NCBI GenBank assembly: GCA_017640785.1
Contig: JAEPPZ010000001.1
Span: forward strand, 434,001-498,000
DNA from: Balneola sp.
Lineage (GTDB): Bacteria; Bacteroidota; Rhodothermia; Balneolales; Balneolaceae
Length of the DNA: 64,000 nt
Reading direction: 5' to 3'
Part shown: positions 8,421 to 16,686 of the stretch, piece after piece
How the letters are laid out: each line of letters starts with the position of its first letter
How positions within the stretch are numbered: the first letter of the stretch is position 1
The notes under the pieces: generated by a model
Database searches by the model: none
Told to the model about the DNA's origin: nothing
What the model saw: the letters and a program-made list of their open reading frames with translations, nothing else
Translations under genes and position numbers: made by a program

Positions 8421-9581
8421 ATGCTAAACTTCGAATTCCATAATCCAACTAAAATCCTTTTCGGGAAAGATCAGATCTCGAAACTTTCGTCTGAGATTCC
8501 TGAAAACGCAAAAGTACTAATGGTGTATGGAGGAGGAAGCATCAAAAAGAATGGTGTTTATGATCAGGTTTCACGAGCCCTCAAAGATCACGATGTGACA
8601 GAATTTGGCGGAGTTCCTGCTAATCCGGAATACGCTGTTTTGCTTGAAGCTTTAAACATCATCAAGACTAAAGACATTGATTTTATACTTGCTGTCGGAG
8701 GTGGTTCAGTTATCGATGGAGTGAAGTTTCTGTCCGGAGCCGCCACTTATGATGGAGATGAACCATGGGATATTCTGGCAAAAGGAATTCGTACTTATGA
8801 AGGTATGCCCTTTGGAACTGTTTTAACACTTCCTGCCACAGGCTCTGAAATGAATTCCGGTTCTGTGATCACACGCGAAGAAACAAAAGAAAAAAGAGTT
8901 ATGGGTGGACCGGGATTATTTCCACAATTTTCAATTCTTGATCCACAGGTCGTTCATTCGATTCCTAAAAGACAGATAGCTAATGGTTTAGTGGATTCCT
9001 TCTCCCATGTAATTGAGCAGTACATGACTTACCCGGTCGCTGCCAGACTTCAGGACAGAATTGCTGAAAGCGTGATGCAGACTTTGATCGAAGTTGCTCC
9101 TAAAGTTATGGAAGATCCATCCGACTATGATGCTGCTTCTGATTTTATGTGGAGTTGTACGATGGCGCTAAATGGTTTATTGAGAGTTGGCACACCAAAC
9201 GATTGGTCAACACATATGATGGCTCATGAATTAACTGCTCTTTATGGAATCGATCACGCTCGAACTTTGGCCATTATTCATCCCAGTCAATTGAGATATA
9301 AACTTGAAGACAAAAAAGAAAAACTTGCTCAATATGCGGAAAGAGTTTGGGGAGTATCAGAAGGTTCTTTAGAAGAAAAAGCGGAAGCAGGAATCAGAAA
9401 AACCGAGGATTATTTTCATTCTCTTGAAATGGATACTAAACTGTCTGATTATACGGTTGACTACGAAAAAACAGCTGCCATTGTGAAAGAGCGCTTTGAA
9501 GATAGAAATTGGAAAGGATTGGGAGAAAAGCAAAACATCACTCCGGATGATGCAAAAAAGATCGTTGAAATGAGTTATTAA
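8421..9581 (+). CDS. Iron-containing (group III) alcohol dehydrogenase, YqhD/BdhA type
   Basis: 386 residues, the normal length of YqhD/BdhA enzymes, which reduce aldehydes with NADPH. The nucleotide site is seen in GGGSIKKNG (about 38-45) and AVGGGSVIDGVKF (91-103). Metal ligands line up as Asp192 and His196 (VDSFSHVIEQ), His265 (STHMMAHEL) and His279 (IDHARTLAI), equivalent to the D-H-H-H set of YqhD. The role is probably detoxifying short aldehydes (inference). It follows a secreted MBL-fold gene and ends in an AT-rich terminator. Confidence 0.93.
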   Translation: MLNFEFHNPTKILFGKDQISKLSSEIPENAKVLMVYGGGSIKKNGVYDQVSRALKDHDVTEFGGVPANPEYAVLLEALNIIKTKDIDFILAVGGGSVIDGVKFLSGAATYDGDEPWDILAKGIRTYEGMPFGTVLTLPATGSEMNSGSVITREETKEKRVMGGPGLFPQFSILDPQVVHSIPKRQIANGLVDSFSHVIEQYMTYPVAARLQDRIAESVMQTLIEVAPKVMEDPSDYDAASDFMWSCTMALNGLLRVGTPNDWSTHMMAHELTALYGIDHARTLAIIHPSQLRYKLEDKKEKLAQYAERVWGVSEGSLEEKAEAGIRKTEDYFHSLEMDTKLSDYTVDYEKTAAIVKERFEDRNWKGLGEKQNITPDDAKKIVEMSY

Positions 9582-9610
9582 TTCGTTCTGATCTAATAAT
9601 TCATTTTTTT
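9572..9610 (+). terminator. AT-rich rho-independent terminator
   Basis: GAGTTATTA (9572-9580, overlapping the dehydrogenase stop codon) can pair with TAATAATTC (9594-9602) with one G-T wobble, followed by eight Ts. The stem is weak because it is AT-rich. Confidence 0.5.
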
Positions 9611-9737
9611 TGGTAAAATCAATAAATACAGATAAGTATAAAAGATAATAATACTGAAAACCCTTATATCTGATTAAAGTAGTTGATGAAGGAGTAACTT
9701 TTAGCAAAGTTTATGCGTGTGTAGTTAAAAAAAGACG

Positions 9738-9745
9738 TAATTTTG
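9738..9745 (+). promoter_or_regulatory. Candidate -7 promoter box for the TonB receptor gene
   Basis: TAATTTTG matches the Bacteroidota -7 consensus TAnnTTTG, 64 bases before the start codon. I do not see a convincing -33 TTTG at the standard distance, so this is only a candidate. Confidence 0.35.
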
Positions 9746-9809
9746 CACAATTTTCTGAGCTCAAAGTAATTATATATCTTCAAGCTTAATTCATCTGCAA
9801 ACATTTTAT

Positions 9810-12224
9810 ATGAGGGAACTGCTACTACTTAGCATATTTATTGGGTTGTCATCAGTAATAGCAAACGCGCAAACCATTACGGTTACGGATAATACGACGG
9901 GATTACCTATTGAATATGCCACTATCTTTGATGGGAAAAATGACATTTCAACTGTTACTGACATTCAGGGCCAAGCTGATGTTTCTGCATTTAAAGAGTC
10001 GAGAAATATTTCTATTCGGTATATAGGTTACAGAGAAAAGATCTTCAGCTATAAAGAACTTAAAGAACTAAAGTTTATGGTAGCTCTTTCTCCATCAGAT
10101 ATCGCTCTGAATGAAGTTGTAGTATCTGCATCTCACTGGAAACAAGAAACCAGAGAGGTTCCACTTAAAGTAACCTCTATCAATCCCGAAAATATTCAGC
10201 TTCAAAACCCTCAAACAGCAGCTGATCTTCTCACTGTTTCTGGCGAAGTATTCGTTCAAAAAAGTCAACTTGGCGGTGGTAGCCCAATGATAAGAGGGTT
10301 TGCTACTAATCGTGTCCTTATTGCTGTAGATGGAGTTCGAATGAACACAGCTATTTTCAGAAGTGGAAATGTTCATAATGTTATATCTCTGGATCCATTT
10401 GCGATTCAGAATACAGAAATTATATTCGGTCCAGGCTCCGTAATTTACGGAAGCGATGCAATCGGAGGTGTTATGAGCTTTTATACATCAAGACCTGTTT
10501 TCTCAACCAATGATGATCTGTACGCCAGAGGCAATAGTACTGCCAGAGCTTCGACGGCTAACAATGAACGAACTATTCATGTTGACGTTAATCTAGGTAG
10601 ACAAAAATTTGCCTCGCTTTCCAGTATAAGCTATTCAGATTTTGATGATTTAAGAATTGGCTCGTTCGGGCCTAATGAGTATTTAAGAACTTTTGAAGTT
10701 ACTCAAGATCAGAATGGTGACTCAGTGATCTCTAATTCAGACCCACAAATACTAACTCCCACCAGGTTCAATCAACTTAACTTGATGCAAAAACTGCGTT
10801 ACTCTCCTAACGAAAACTGGGATATCAATTTAGGATTTCATTATTCAGAATCCTCTGATCTGGATCGCTTCGACAGACTTACATTAACTAATGACACAGG
10901 AATTCCAAGCTATGCTGAGTGGTATTATGGTCCTCAGATCTGGCAAATGACCAATTTGAATATACTTCGCACATCTGATGGAAGATTTTTTGATCATGCA
11001 AGTTTAACTCTTTCACAACAGTACTTCCGTGAAAGCAGACACACCCGTAGATATCAGTCTGATGAAAAAGTATCCAGAGAGGAAAACGTAGATGTGTATA
11101 CTGTAAATCTGGATCTTGAAAAGAACATGAACTCAACTAGCAGGCTTTTTTATGGAGGAGAGATTGTCCTAAATGATATTTCCTCTTTTGGATTCAGTCA
11201 GGATATGGACGATAACACTACCTCTCCTACTTCCACTCGTTATCCTGATGGATCTGATTGGAATTCATTTTCAGGATATATAAGCCACAGATTAAAATTT
11301 TCTGATAAAATTAACATTCAAAGCGGCATTCGTTATAGCCATTTTTTCTTAGATGCAGAATTTGATCAAACTTATTATCCGGTATCATTCAATAGCATTT
11401 CTATAAATGAGGGTTCGTTTACAGGAAGCTTGGGATTGGTTTATTCACTCAATGAAACTCTGCAAGTAAATGCGAACCTGTCAACAGGGTACCGCGCTCC
11501 GAATATTGATGACGCTGCAAAAGTCTTTGATTCTGAACCTGGTTCCGTCGTGGTACCAAATTCGAATCTTAAACCGGAATACGCCTACAACGCAGATATT
11601 GGATTTGCCAAAGTCTTTAGTAAAGCGGTCAAAATTGATGTCACTGGCTACTATACCATTCTAAAAGATGCTTTGGTAAGAAGAGACTTCACTATAAATG
11701 GACAGGATAGCATTCAGTATGACGGTCGTTTCAGTAGAGTTCAAGCAATACAGAATTCTGCTCAGGCCACTGTATATGGAATTCAAGCCGGAGTAAAACT
11801 TGAACTACCATCGGGTTTTAGAGTTTCGAGCCAAATTAATATTCAAAAAGGAGAGGAAGAACAAGATGATGGCACTATGGCTCCTTTGAGACATGCCGCA
11901 CCTACTTTTGGAGAAACACATCTTAGTTATACTTATGATAAACTGGAAGTAGATATCTATGCCGAATACAATGGTGAACTTTCTAATTCCGAATTGGCCC
12001 CTTCAGAGAAAGGAAAAGAGTATCTATATGCAAAAGATATGTCGGGTAATCCCTACTCTCCCGGATGGTGCACTTTGAATTTGAATTCAGCTTATGAGGT
12101 AAGTTCTACAGTAAAAGTTAGTGCAGGCGTTGATAATATTACAGATCAAAGGTACCGACCATATTCATCCGGAATTGCTGCCCCGGGAAGAAACTTTTTC
12201 GTAGCCGTAAGAGCTAACTTTTAA
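9810..12224 (+). CDS. TonB-dependent outer-membrane receptor
   Basis: 804 residues. Signal peptide (about 1-20, ending IANAQ), then a carboxypeptidase-D regulatory-like domain (about 21-100), the plug domain with the conserved MIRGFATNRVLIAVDGVRMN segment and FGPGSVIYGSDAIGGVMSF, and a C-terminal beta barrel ending in a terminal Phe (FVAVRANF). The plug resembles those of heme/hemoglobin receptors (HmuR/HutA-like motifs with RMNNAIFRSG), so heme or another iron source is a reasonable guess, but vitamin or siderophore uptake cannot be excluded. No SusD partner is next to it. Its last four bases overlap the stop of the convergent HAD gene. Confidence 0.93.
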   Translation: MRELLLLSIFIGLSSVIANAQTITVTDNTTGLPIEYATIFDGKNDISTVTDIQGQADVSAFKESRNISIRYIGYREKIFSYKELKELKFMVALSPSDIALNEVVVSASHWKQETREVPLKVTSINPENIQLQNPQTAADLLTVSGEVFVQKSQLGGGSPMIRGFATNRVLIAVDGVRMNTAIFRSGNVHNVISLDPFAIQNTEIIFGPGSVIYGSDAIGGVMSFYTSRPVFSTNDDLYARGNSTARASTANNERTIHVDVNLGRQKFASLSSISYSDFDDLRIGSFGPNEYLRTFEVTQDQNGDSVISNSDPQILTPTRFNQLNLMQKLRYSPNENWDINLGFHYSESSDLDRFDRLTLTNDTGIPSYAEWYYGPQIWQMTNLNILRTSDGRFFDHASLTLSQQYFRESRHTRRYQSDEKVSREENVDVYTVNLDLEKNMNSTSRLFYGGEIVLNDISSFGFSQDMDDNTTSPTSTRYPDGSDWNSFSGYISHRLKFSDKINIQSGIRYSHFFLDAEFDQTYYPVSFNSISINEGSFTGSLGLVYSLNETLQVNANLSTGYRAPNIDDAAKVFDSEPGSVVVPNSNLKPEYAYNADIGFAKVFSKAVKIDVTGYYTILKDALVRRDFTINGQDSIQYDGRFSRVQAIQNSAQATVYGIQAGVKLELPSGFRVSSQINIQKGEEEQDDGTMAPLRHAAPTFGETHLSYTYDKLEVDIYAEYNGELSNSELAPSEKGKEYLYAKDMSGNPYSPGWCTLNLNSAYEVSSTVKVSAGVDNITDQRYRPYSSGIAAPGRNFFVAVRANF

Positions 12225-12922
12225 GCTTTAATACGGTCTATTAATTCCTCAAAGTCATTAAATACAATATCTGCTAATTCCCGTCCTTTTTTATCCGGAT
12301 TTGATGTGTACCAGGCCACTTTCCATCCTGCTGCTTTGCCTCCTTCTACATCCGAAGTAAGAGAATCACCTACATATAGGATGTCTGATCTTTCAATTCC
12401 AACTAACTCTGTGCTGTGATCAAAGATCTTGTGGTGTGGTTTCATTACACCTATTTCTTCTGAGATGACAATTTGACTTACCATTTCTTCAAACCCAAAC
12501 TGTTTGATCTTCATCCATTGTGTTTCAGCAAATCCATTTGTTATTATACCTACATTATATGTTTCTCTGATTCTGTCGAAAGCTTCTTCTGCACCAGAAA
12601 TCCATTCCCAGTGATTGCGATAATAATTCATATAGACTTTTCCGGCTTCTTCATAAAGTGCTGCAGAAATACCTAATTCGATAAAAGTTTCTTCAAATCT
12701 TCGTCTGTGCAGGATATGCCGATCGATCTCTCCCCTTCCATATTCCTCCCACAACCCTTTATTGATGGTATGATAAGTAGCGATCAGACTATCCAGCGAA
12801 ATGTCATTAAATTCTTCAAAATGTTTATGAACATCCTTAAGTCCATTTTGTTCTGCCTTTTTGTGATTAAGAAGTGTGTCATCCAGGTCAAAGTAGATGA
12901 ATTTTGGTTTTAAGTCTGACAA
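12221..12922 (-). CDS. HAD hydrolase, YjjG-like nucleotidase
   Basis: 233 residues with all HAD motifs: motif I IYFDLDDTLLNH (Asp12 nucleophile, Asp14), motif II GIITNGFAE, motif III lysine in GVMKPHHKIF, and motif IV ILYVGDSLTSDVEGG. The helical cap and overall length match YjjG/YfnB-type nucleotidases, which dephosphorylate pyrimidine nucleotides, including non-canonical ones. Function within the branch is by similarity. It converges on the TonB gene with a 4-base stop-stop overlap, and no separate terminator fits between them. Confidence 0.85.
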   Translation of the reverse strand: MSDLKPKFIYFDLDDTLLNHKKAEQNGLKDVHKHFEEFNDISLDSLIATYHTINKGLWEEYGRGEIDRHILHRRRFEETFIELGISAALYEEAGKVYMNYYRNHWEWISGAEEAFDRIRETYNVGIITNGFAETQWMKIKQFGFEEMVSQIVISEEIGVMKPHHKIFDHSTELVGIERSDILYVGDSLTSDVEGGKAAGWKVAWYTSNPDKKGRELADIVFNDFEELIDRIKA

Positions 12923-13013
12923 TGGAATAGTTTTTGATTATTGTTGAATTGAATGAACCAAAATAAATTTAGGCTCGTAAGCGGGCTTAAGTTAAACAAC
13001 TAAATACAAAATC

Positions 13014-13604
13014 ATGAAAGGTAAATTAATTATAGGGCTTGTTGTTATAGGCTTGCTCGTTTTTTTTGGCATAAGCATAAATAACGGGTTAGTTGAAAAA
13101 GAAGAAGCAGTTGAGGGAGCCTGGGCACAAGTGGAAAACCAATATCAACGAAGAGCGGATCTGATACCAAATTTGGTTAATACCGTTAAAGGTGCTGCTA
13201 ACTTCGAACAAGAAACTTTAACCTCAGTAATTGAGGCAAGAAGTAAAGCAACTTCTGTAAATATAAATGCTAGTGATCTTAGCGATCCTGCTAAATTTCA
13301 ACAATTCCAGCAAGCACAAGGGGAATTAAGCGGTGCTTTATCCAGACTGTTGGTTTCTGTTGAGCGCTATCCTGAGTTGAAGGCAAATTCTAATTTCAGA
13401 GATTTGCAAAGTCAGTTAGAAGGTACTGAAAACAGGATCTCTACTGAACGTAAACGATTTAATGATACAGCTCAGAGTTACAATAGCTCAATAAGAAAAT
13501 TTCCTACAAGTATATTTGCTTCCATTGGTGGTTTTGAAAGAAAAGCTTACTTCGAAGCAGATCAAGGTGCAGAAAATGCTCCGACAGTAGATTTTGGTAA
13601 TTAA
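13014..13604 (+). CDS. LemA family membrane-anchored protein
   Basis: 196 residues. One N-terminal membrane segment (about 4-23) is followed by the LemA signature: VEGAWAQVENQYQRRADLIPNLVNTVKG, then FEQETLTSVIEARSKA, and a helical coiled domain with LSRLLVSVERYPELKAN and RKRFNDTAQSYNSSIRKFP. LemA proteins are conserved four-helix membrane proteins of uncertain role, regularly found with TPM-domain genes, as here. It starts a lemA-TPM-TPM cluster on the plus strand. Confidence 0.95.
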   Translation: MKGKLIIGLVVIGLLVFFGISINNGLVEKEEAVEGAWAQVENQYQRRADLIPNLVNTVKGAANFEQETLTSVIEARSKATSVNINASDLSDPAKFQQFQQAQGELSGALSRLLVSVERYPELKANSNFRDLQSQLEGTENRISTERKRFNDTAQSYNSSIRKFPTSIFASIGGFERKAYFEADQGAENAPTVDFGN

Positions 13605-13623
13605 TAACAGCTATTAGCTGATG

Positions 13624-13658
13624 GCCATTAGCGTTTCGAGTTTCATAACGCTAATGGC
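13624..13658. repeat. Inverted repeat between lemA and the first TPM gene
   Basis: GCCATTAGCGTT (13624-13635) pairs perfectly with AACGCTAATGGC (13647-13658) around an 11-base loop, flanked by imperfect AGCT-containing repeats (about 13610-13623 and 13660-13674). No T run follows, so it is more like an intergenic repeat or processing/attenuating hairpin than a terminator. It may reduce expression of the downstream genes relative to lemA. Confidence 0.7.
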
Positions 13659-13687
13659 TAAAAGCTGACAGCTAAATGCTTATATCC

Positions 13688-14137
13688 ATGAAAGAATTCC
13701 TTAACGAAGATCAAGAGAAAGCAGTAATCCGTGCAATCAGAGAGGCTGAAACATCTTCTTCCGGAGAAATCCGTGTACACTTAGAAGCTAAATGCGATAA
13801 AGATGATCCGATTGAAAGAGCAAAGGAAGTTTTTGCAGAACTCAATATGCATGAAACAGAACTGCGGAACGGAACCATCATTTATGTAGCATCTGAAGAT
13901 CATAAAATTGCAATTTGGGGAGATGAAGGAATCCATTCAAAAGTTGGTCAGGATTTCTGGGATGACGAACTTGAGCTCATTACCAAATATTTCATGGCTG
14001 ATGATTATGAAACAGGTTTAAGAGAAGCTGTTCTGAAAATAGGTGACAAATTAAGAGAATTTTTCCCTTATCAAGGTGAAGATGACATCAATGAATTACC
14101 GGATGATATAAGTTATGGAGATAATAAAGATGCGTAA
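13688..14137 (+). CDS. TPM-domain protein without membrane anchor
   Basis: About 149 residues from the ATG at 13688, preferred over a possible ATG at 13676 because relatives begin near MKEFLNEDQEKAV; a start-site SD is not obvious. The TPM (TLP18.3/Psb32/MOLO-1) domain shows as AETSSSGEIRVHLEAKC near the start and later GTIIYVASEDHKIAIWGDEGIHSKVGQDFWD. The acidic residues fit the phosphatase-like fold. No signal peptide is seen, unlike the next gene. Its end overlaps the next gene by 8 bases, implying translational coupling. Confidence 0.88.
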   Translation: MKEFLNEDQEKAVIRAIREAETSSSGEIRVHLEAKCDKDDPIERAKEVFAELNMHETELRNGTIIYVASEDHKIAIWGDEGIHSKVGQDFWDDELELITKYFMADDYETGLREAVLKIGDKLREFFPYQGEDDINELPDDISYGDNKDA

Positions 14138-14918
14138 ATTATTATTAGTTATAACAATCTTATTTGTCTCACTAAGTGCTTTAGGTCAGGATATTCTTCC
14201 TGAGCGTGCCCGAGGAATGGTTAACGATTATGCTAACATGCTTTCTAGTTCTGAGGTTAACAGACTTGAGCAAAAACTCCGAAACTATAGAGACACCACA
14301 ACGAATGTGATCGCTATAGCTACCATTGAATCCCTTGATGGTAATGCAATACAACCTTTGGCAACTGAAACTTTTTCGAAATGGAAAATGTGGGAAGGGG
14401 ATCGATACAATGGGGTTTTAATACTAATTTCAAAAACAGATCAGGAAATTTGGATCGAGGTTGGTTATGGACTTGAAGGAGCTATCCCCGATGTGATGGC
14501 AAATCGTATCTATGAAAATATACTTCGACCAAATTTTAGAAATGGTGATGTATATGGTGGCTTAGACAGAGCTACTGATGCACTTATTGCACTTGCCGCC
14601 GGCGAGTTTGAAGGTGTACCCGAATTACAGTCTAATTCAAATGATGGTTCATTTCCTGTAGAAATAGTCATTTTTATAATCGTGATCATCTTTGTTCTTA
14701 TCAGGAAAGGAAGAGGTGGTAATCACGGTGGAGGAAAAAGGACACTTAGCGCAGGTGAAGTTCTCTTTTGGGGAAGTCTACTAGGCGGAGGACCAAGAAG
14801 AGGTGGTGGTGGATCGTCATTCGGAGGCGGTTTTGGTTCCGGAGGTGGTGGTTTCGGAGGTTTTAGCGGAGGTGGCGGATTCGGTTCCGGAGGCGGTGGT
14901 GCCGGTGGAGGCTGGTAA
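14130..14918 (+). CDS. TPM-domain protein with glycine-rich tail (YgcG-like)
   Basis: I place the start at the ATG at 14130 because GGAG lies 9 bases upstream and a signal peptide (MRKLLLVITILFVSLSALG) begins there; an in-frame ATG at 14115 would add five residues. About 262 residues: signal peptide, TPM domain (about 25-170, with ARGMVNDYANMLSS and VLILISKTDQEIWIEVGYGLEGAIPD), a membrane segment (about 175-190) and a tail dominated by Gly, Ser and Phe ending in GGW. Such tails are usual for YgcG-like proteins encoded beside lemA. The role, perhaps membrane stress or photosystem-like repair, is unproven. Confidence 0.92.
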   Translation: MRKLLLVITILFVSLSALGQDILPERARGMVNDYANMLSSSEVNRLEQKLRNYRDTTTNVIAIATIESLDGNAIQPLATETFSKWKMWEGDRYNGVLILISKTDQEIWIEVGYGLEGAIPDVMANRIYENILRPNFRNGDVYGGLDRATDALIALAAGEFEGVPELQSNSNDGSFPVEIVIFIIVIIFVLIRKGRGGNHGGGKRTLSAGEVLFWGSLLGGGPRRGGGGSSFGGGFGSGGGGFGGFSGGGGFGSGGGGAGGGW

Positions 14919-14919
14919 T

Positions 14920-15522
14920 TTATTTTTTACCGGTGCTTGTAGCTTTAACTTCCTTAACATAGATCCAGTCACCAAATGCTGAATCATCACCGTTTGCAGC
15001 ATTTGAACTAATGTTAAAATAGGTTGTATCCGGAAGTTCTTTGGGAGCAATCCAATCGATAACCCAGTTGTTCACACCGGTCTTAACAGGTTCTGTACCG
15101 GAAAAAGAATGTTGAACATACTGCAAAGAATCAGGTACTTGATTCGTTAACATGACTCTTTTATTGTCAGAAATATTAAATACTCCTGACTGTGCACCCT
15201 TTTTATCTCTCGCTGAAATTTGGAACCCGGCCTTTCCCATGTCTTCCCTGATCACTTCAATTTTGATCGAATAACTCTCACCTGGAATTAATTCCTGAGG
15301 AAGTCCTGATATTTCCAATGAACCCTCTTCCCAATTTAAGTCGTAATCAAAATGACAACTATGGCAGGTTTTTTCTCCGAAGCCACCGGTAAAAGCACCT
15401 ATCAGATGTTCCGGATATTCATATTGATTTTTTTTAGCTATTTCCTGTTCGGAATTATAAAATCCGAAAAATACGCTCCAAATCAACAGTAATAGACCAA
15501 TCCTGACTTTCAAATTTTGCAT
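14920..15522 (-). CDS. Exported protein with one CxxCH motif and Reeler/choice-of-anchor-like domain
   Basis: 200 residues. An N-terminal hydrophobic segment (about 7-21) suggests export. CHSCH (Cys53, Cys56, His57) is a c-type heme-binding motif. The rest resembles a Reeler/choice-of-anchor V domain, with GKAGFQISARDKKG and FNISSNAANGDDSAFGDWIYV. A distal methionine or histidine for the heme is not clear. It lies 47 bases after the propeller gene on the same strand, so a periplasmic pair is likely. Its stop nearly touches that of the convergent TPM gene. Confidence 0.75.
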   Translation of the reverse strand: MQNLKVRIGLLLLIWSVFFGFYNSEQEIAKKNQYEYPEHLIGAFTGGFGEKTCHSCHFDYDLNWEEGSLEISGLPQELIPGESYSIKIEVIREDMGKAGFQISARDKKGAQSGVFNISDNKRVMLTNQVPDSLQYVQHSFSGTEPVKTGVNNWVIDWIAPKELPDTTYFNISSNAANGDDSAFGDWIYVKEVKATSTGKK

Positions 15523-15569
15523 TCAAGGTTCAATATCTGTTTAATATTTGGAGCTTTTCAGTTCTGGGT

Positions 15570-16580
15570 TTACTGATCAAGCTTAGCTTGTCCCAGGTAA
15601 TTCGTATCTGTTCCAAACCAAATTGAATTCGTTTCTTCATCAAATACCATATGTCGGACAGTACCTCCTCCACTTTCAATCGGAGTAGAACTCACCACTT
15701 TCTTAGTTTTAGTATCAAATCCAACAAACATATTCGGATCAACTCCGGTTTCAACTAACCAGAATCGATCTTTATCGTCAACTGTTACCGCATATGGACG
15801 AGACCTCTCTCCGGATGGAAGTTTCCATTCATTAAATTCCTTGGTTTCAGGATCGTAACTTCCAATATAACCACGTGAATAATCTCCGTACCATATTACA
15901 CCATCCGAAGTTTGAGCTAAACGTCTCGGTCTTGTTCTTTCATTTGGTAACTCGATTTCAGTTACTTTTTTGGTTTCGGGATCAACAGTTGCAAGTTTAT
16001 TTGTTCCAAACAAAACAATCCATGGGGTTATCATGTCTGTATCCATCACAATTCCATATGGACGAGAACGTGGAGTTGAAACAGGCATAATGGTACTTTC
16101 TTTGGTTTTCATATCAAAAAAACCAATTGAATTGGCTCCCTGAGAAGTAAACCAGAAATCCCCGTCTTTATTTATAGCTATTGTATGTGGATCCCGCGCA
16201 CTCATGTCGTCAGGCATACCATATTTGGTAATTTCACCTGTTTCAGGATTTACCATCCCTAAATGATTTGCTGTATTTCCGGTATACCATGGATTCCCAT
16301 TTTTATCTACAACAACAGTATGAGGACCGGCTCCATCTTCAAGATCTATTTTCCTGAACTGTTCGGTATCCAGATCAAATTCTGCTACATAATGAGTTCT
16401 TTGTCCTACAAACCAAATCTCTCCATCAGGAGCAACATAAGGATCACGTGGTCTGCTGTTTTCCCACGGGACTTTCCATTCTGTAATTTCAACCTCAGTT
16501 TTCTCGACAAATTTATCAGTTGCAACAAAAGTAGTGGCTGCAAAAAGAACTAACAAAGAAACAATGCTCAACTTTTTCAT
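15570..16580 (-). CDS. Secreted Vgb-like (streptogramin-lyase fold) beta-propeller
   Basis: 336 residues from the ATG at 16580, chosen because it begins a signal peptide (MKKLSIVSLLVLFAATTFVA) and an AGAAGG sequence lies just upstream; an in-frame ATG at 16646 would add 22 unlikely residues. The repeats follow the Vgb propeller pattern: WFVGQRTHYVAEFD, PWYTGNTANHLGMVNPETGEI, FWFTSQGANSIGFFD, IWYGDYSRGYIGSYDPETKEF, FWLVETGVDPNMFVGFD and IWFGTDTNYLG. Such proteins are widespread and most are not antibiotic lyases, so a resistance role should not be assumed. It is followed by a CxxCH protein gene. Confidence 0.86.
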   Translation of the reverse strand: MKKLSIVSLLVLFAATTFVATDKFVEKTEVEITEWKVPWENSRPRDPYVAPDGEIWFVGQRTHYVAEFDLDTEQFRKIDLEDGAGPHTVVVDKNGNPWYTGNTANHLGMVNPETGEITKYGMPDDMSARDPHTIAINKDGDFWFTSQGANSIGFFDMKTKESTIMPVSTPRSRPYGIVMDTDMITPWIVLFGTNKLATVDPETKKVTEIELPNERTRPRRLAQTSDGVIWYGDYSRGYIGSYDPETKEFNEWKLPSGERSRPYAVTVDDKDRFWLVETGVDPNMFVGFDTKTKKVVSSTPIESGGGTVRHMVFDEETNSIWFGTDTNYLGQAKLDQ

Positions 16581-16686
16581 ATCAACCTTCTGATTTTTGG
16601 ATTGATATATAATTAAGCTCTCAAATCTAAAAAATAAAATATCCAAACAAAGTTTTACAAAACACCTTTCAAGTTTGAATTAAAAG

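Noticed and set aside
14804-14918. Tandem GGT/GGA-rich repeats suggesting a DNA repeat or CRISPR-like array
   Set aside because: They encode the glycine-rich tail common to YgcG-like TPM proteins; spacing is irregular and in frame.
15570-16580. Streptogramin lyase (antibiotic resistance) call for the Vgb-like propeller
   Set aside because: The fold matches, but most homologs lack lyase activity, I could not confirm catalytic residues, and the neighbours are not resistance genes.
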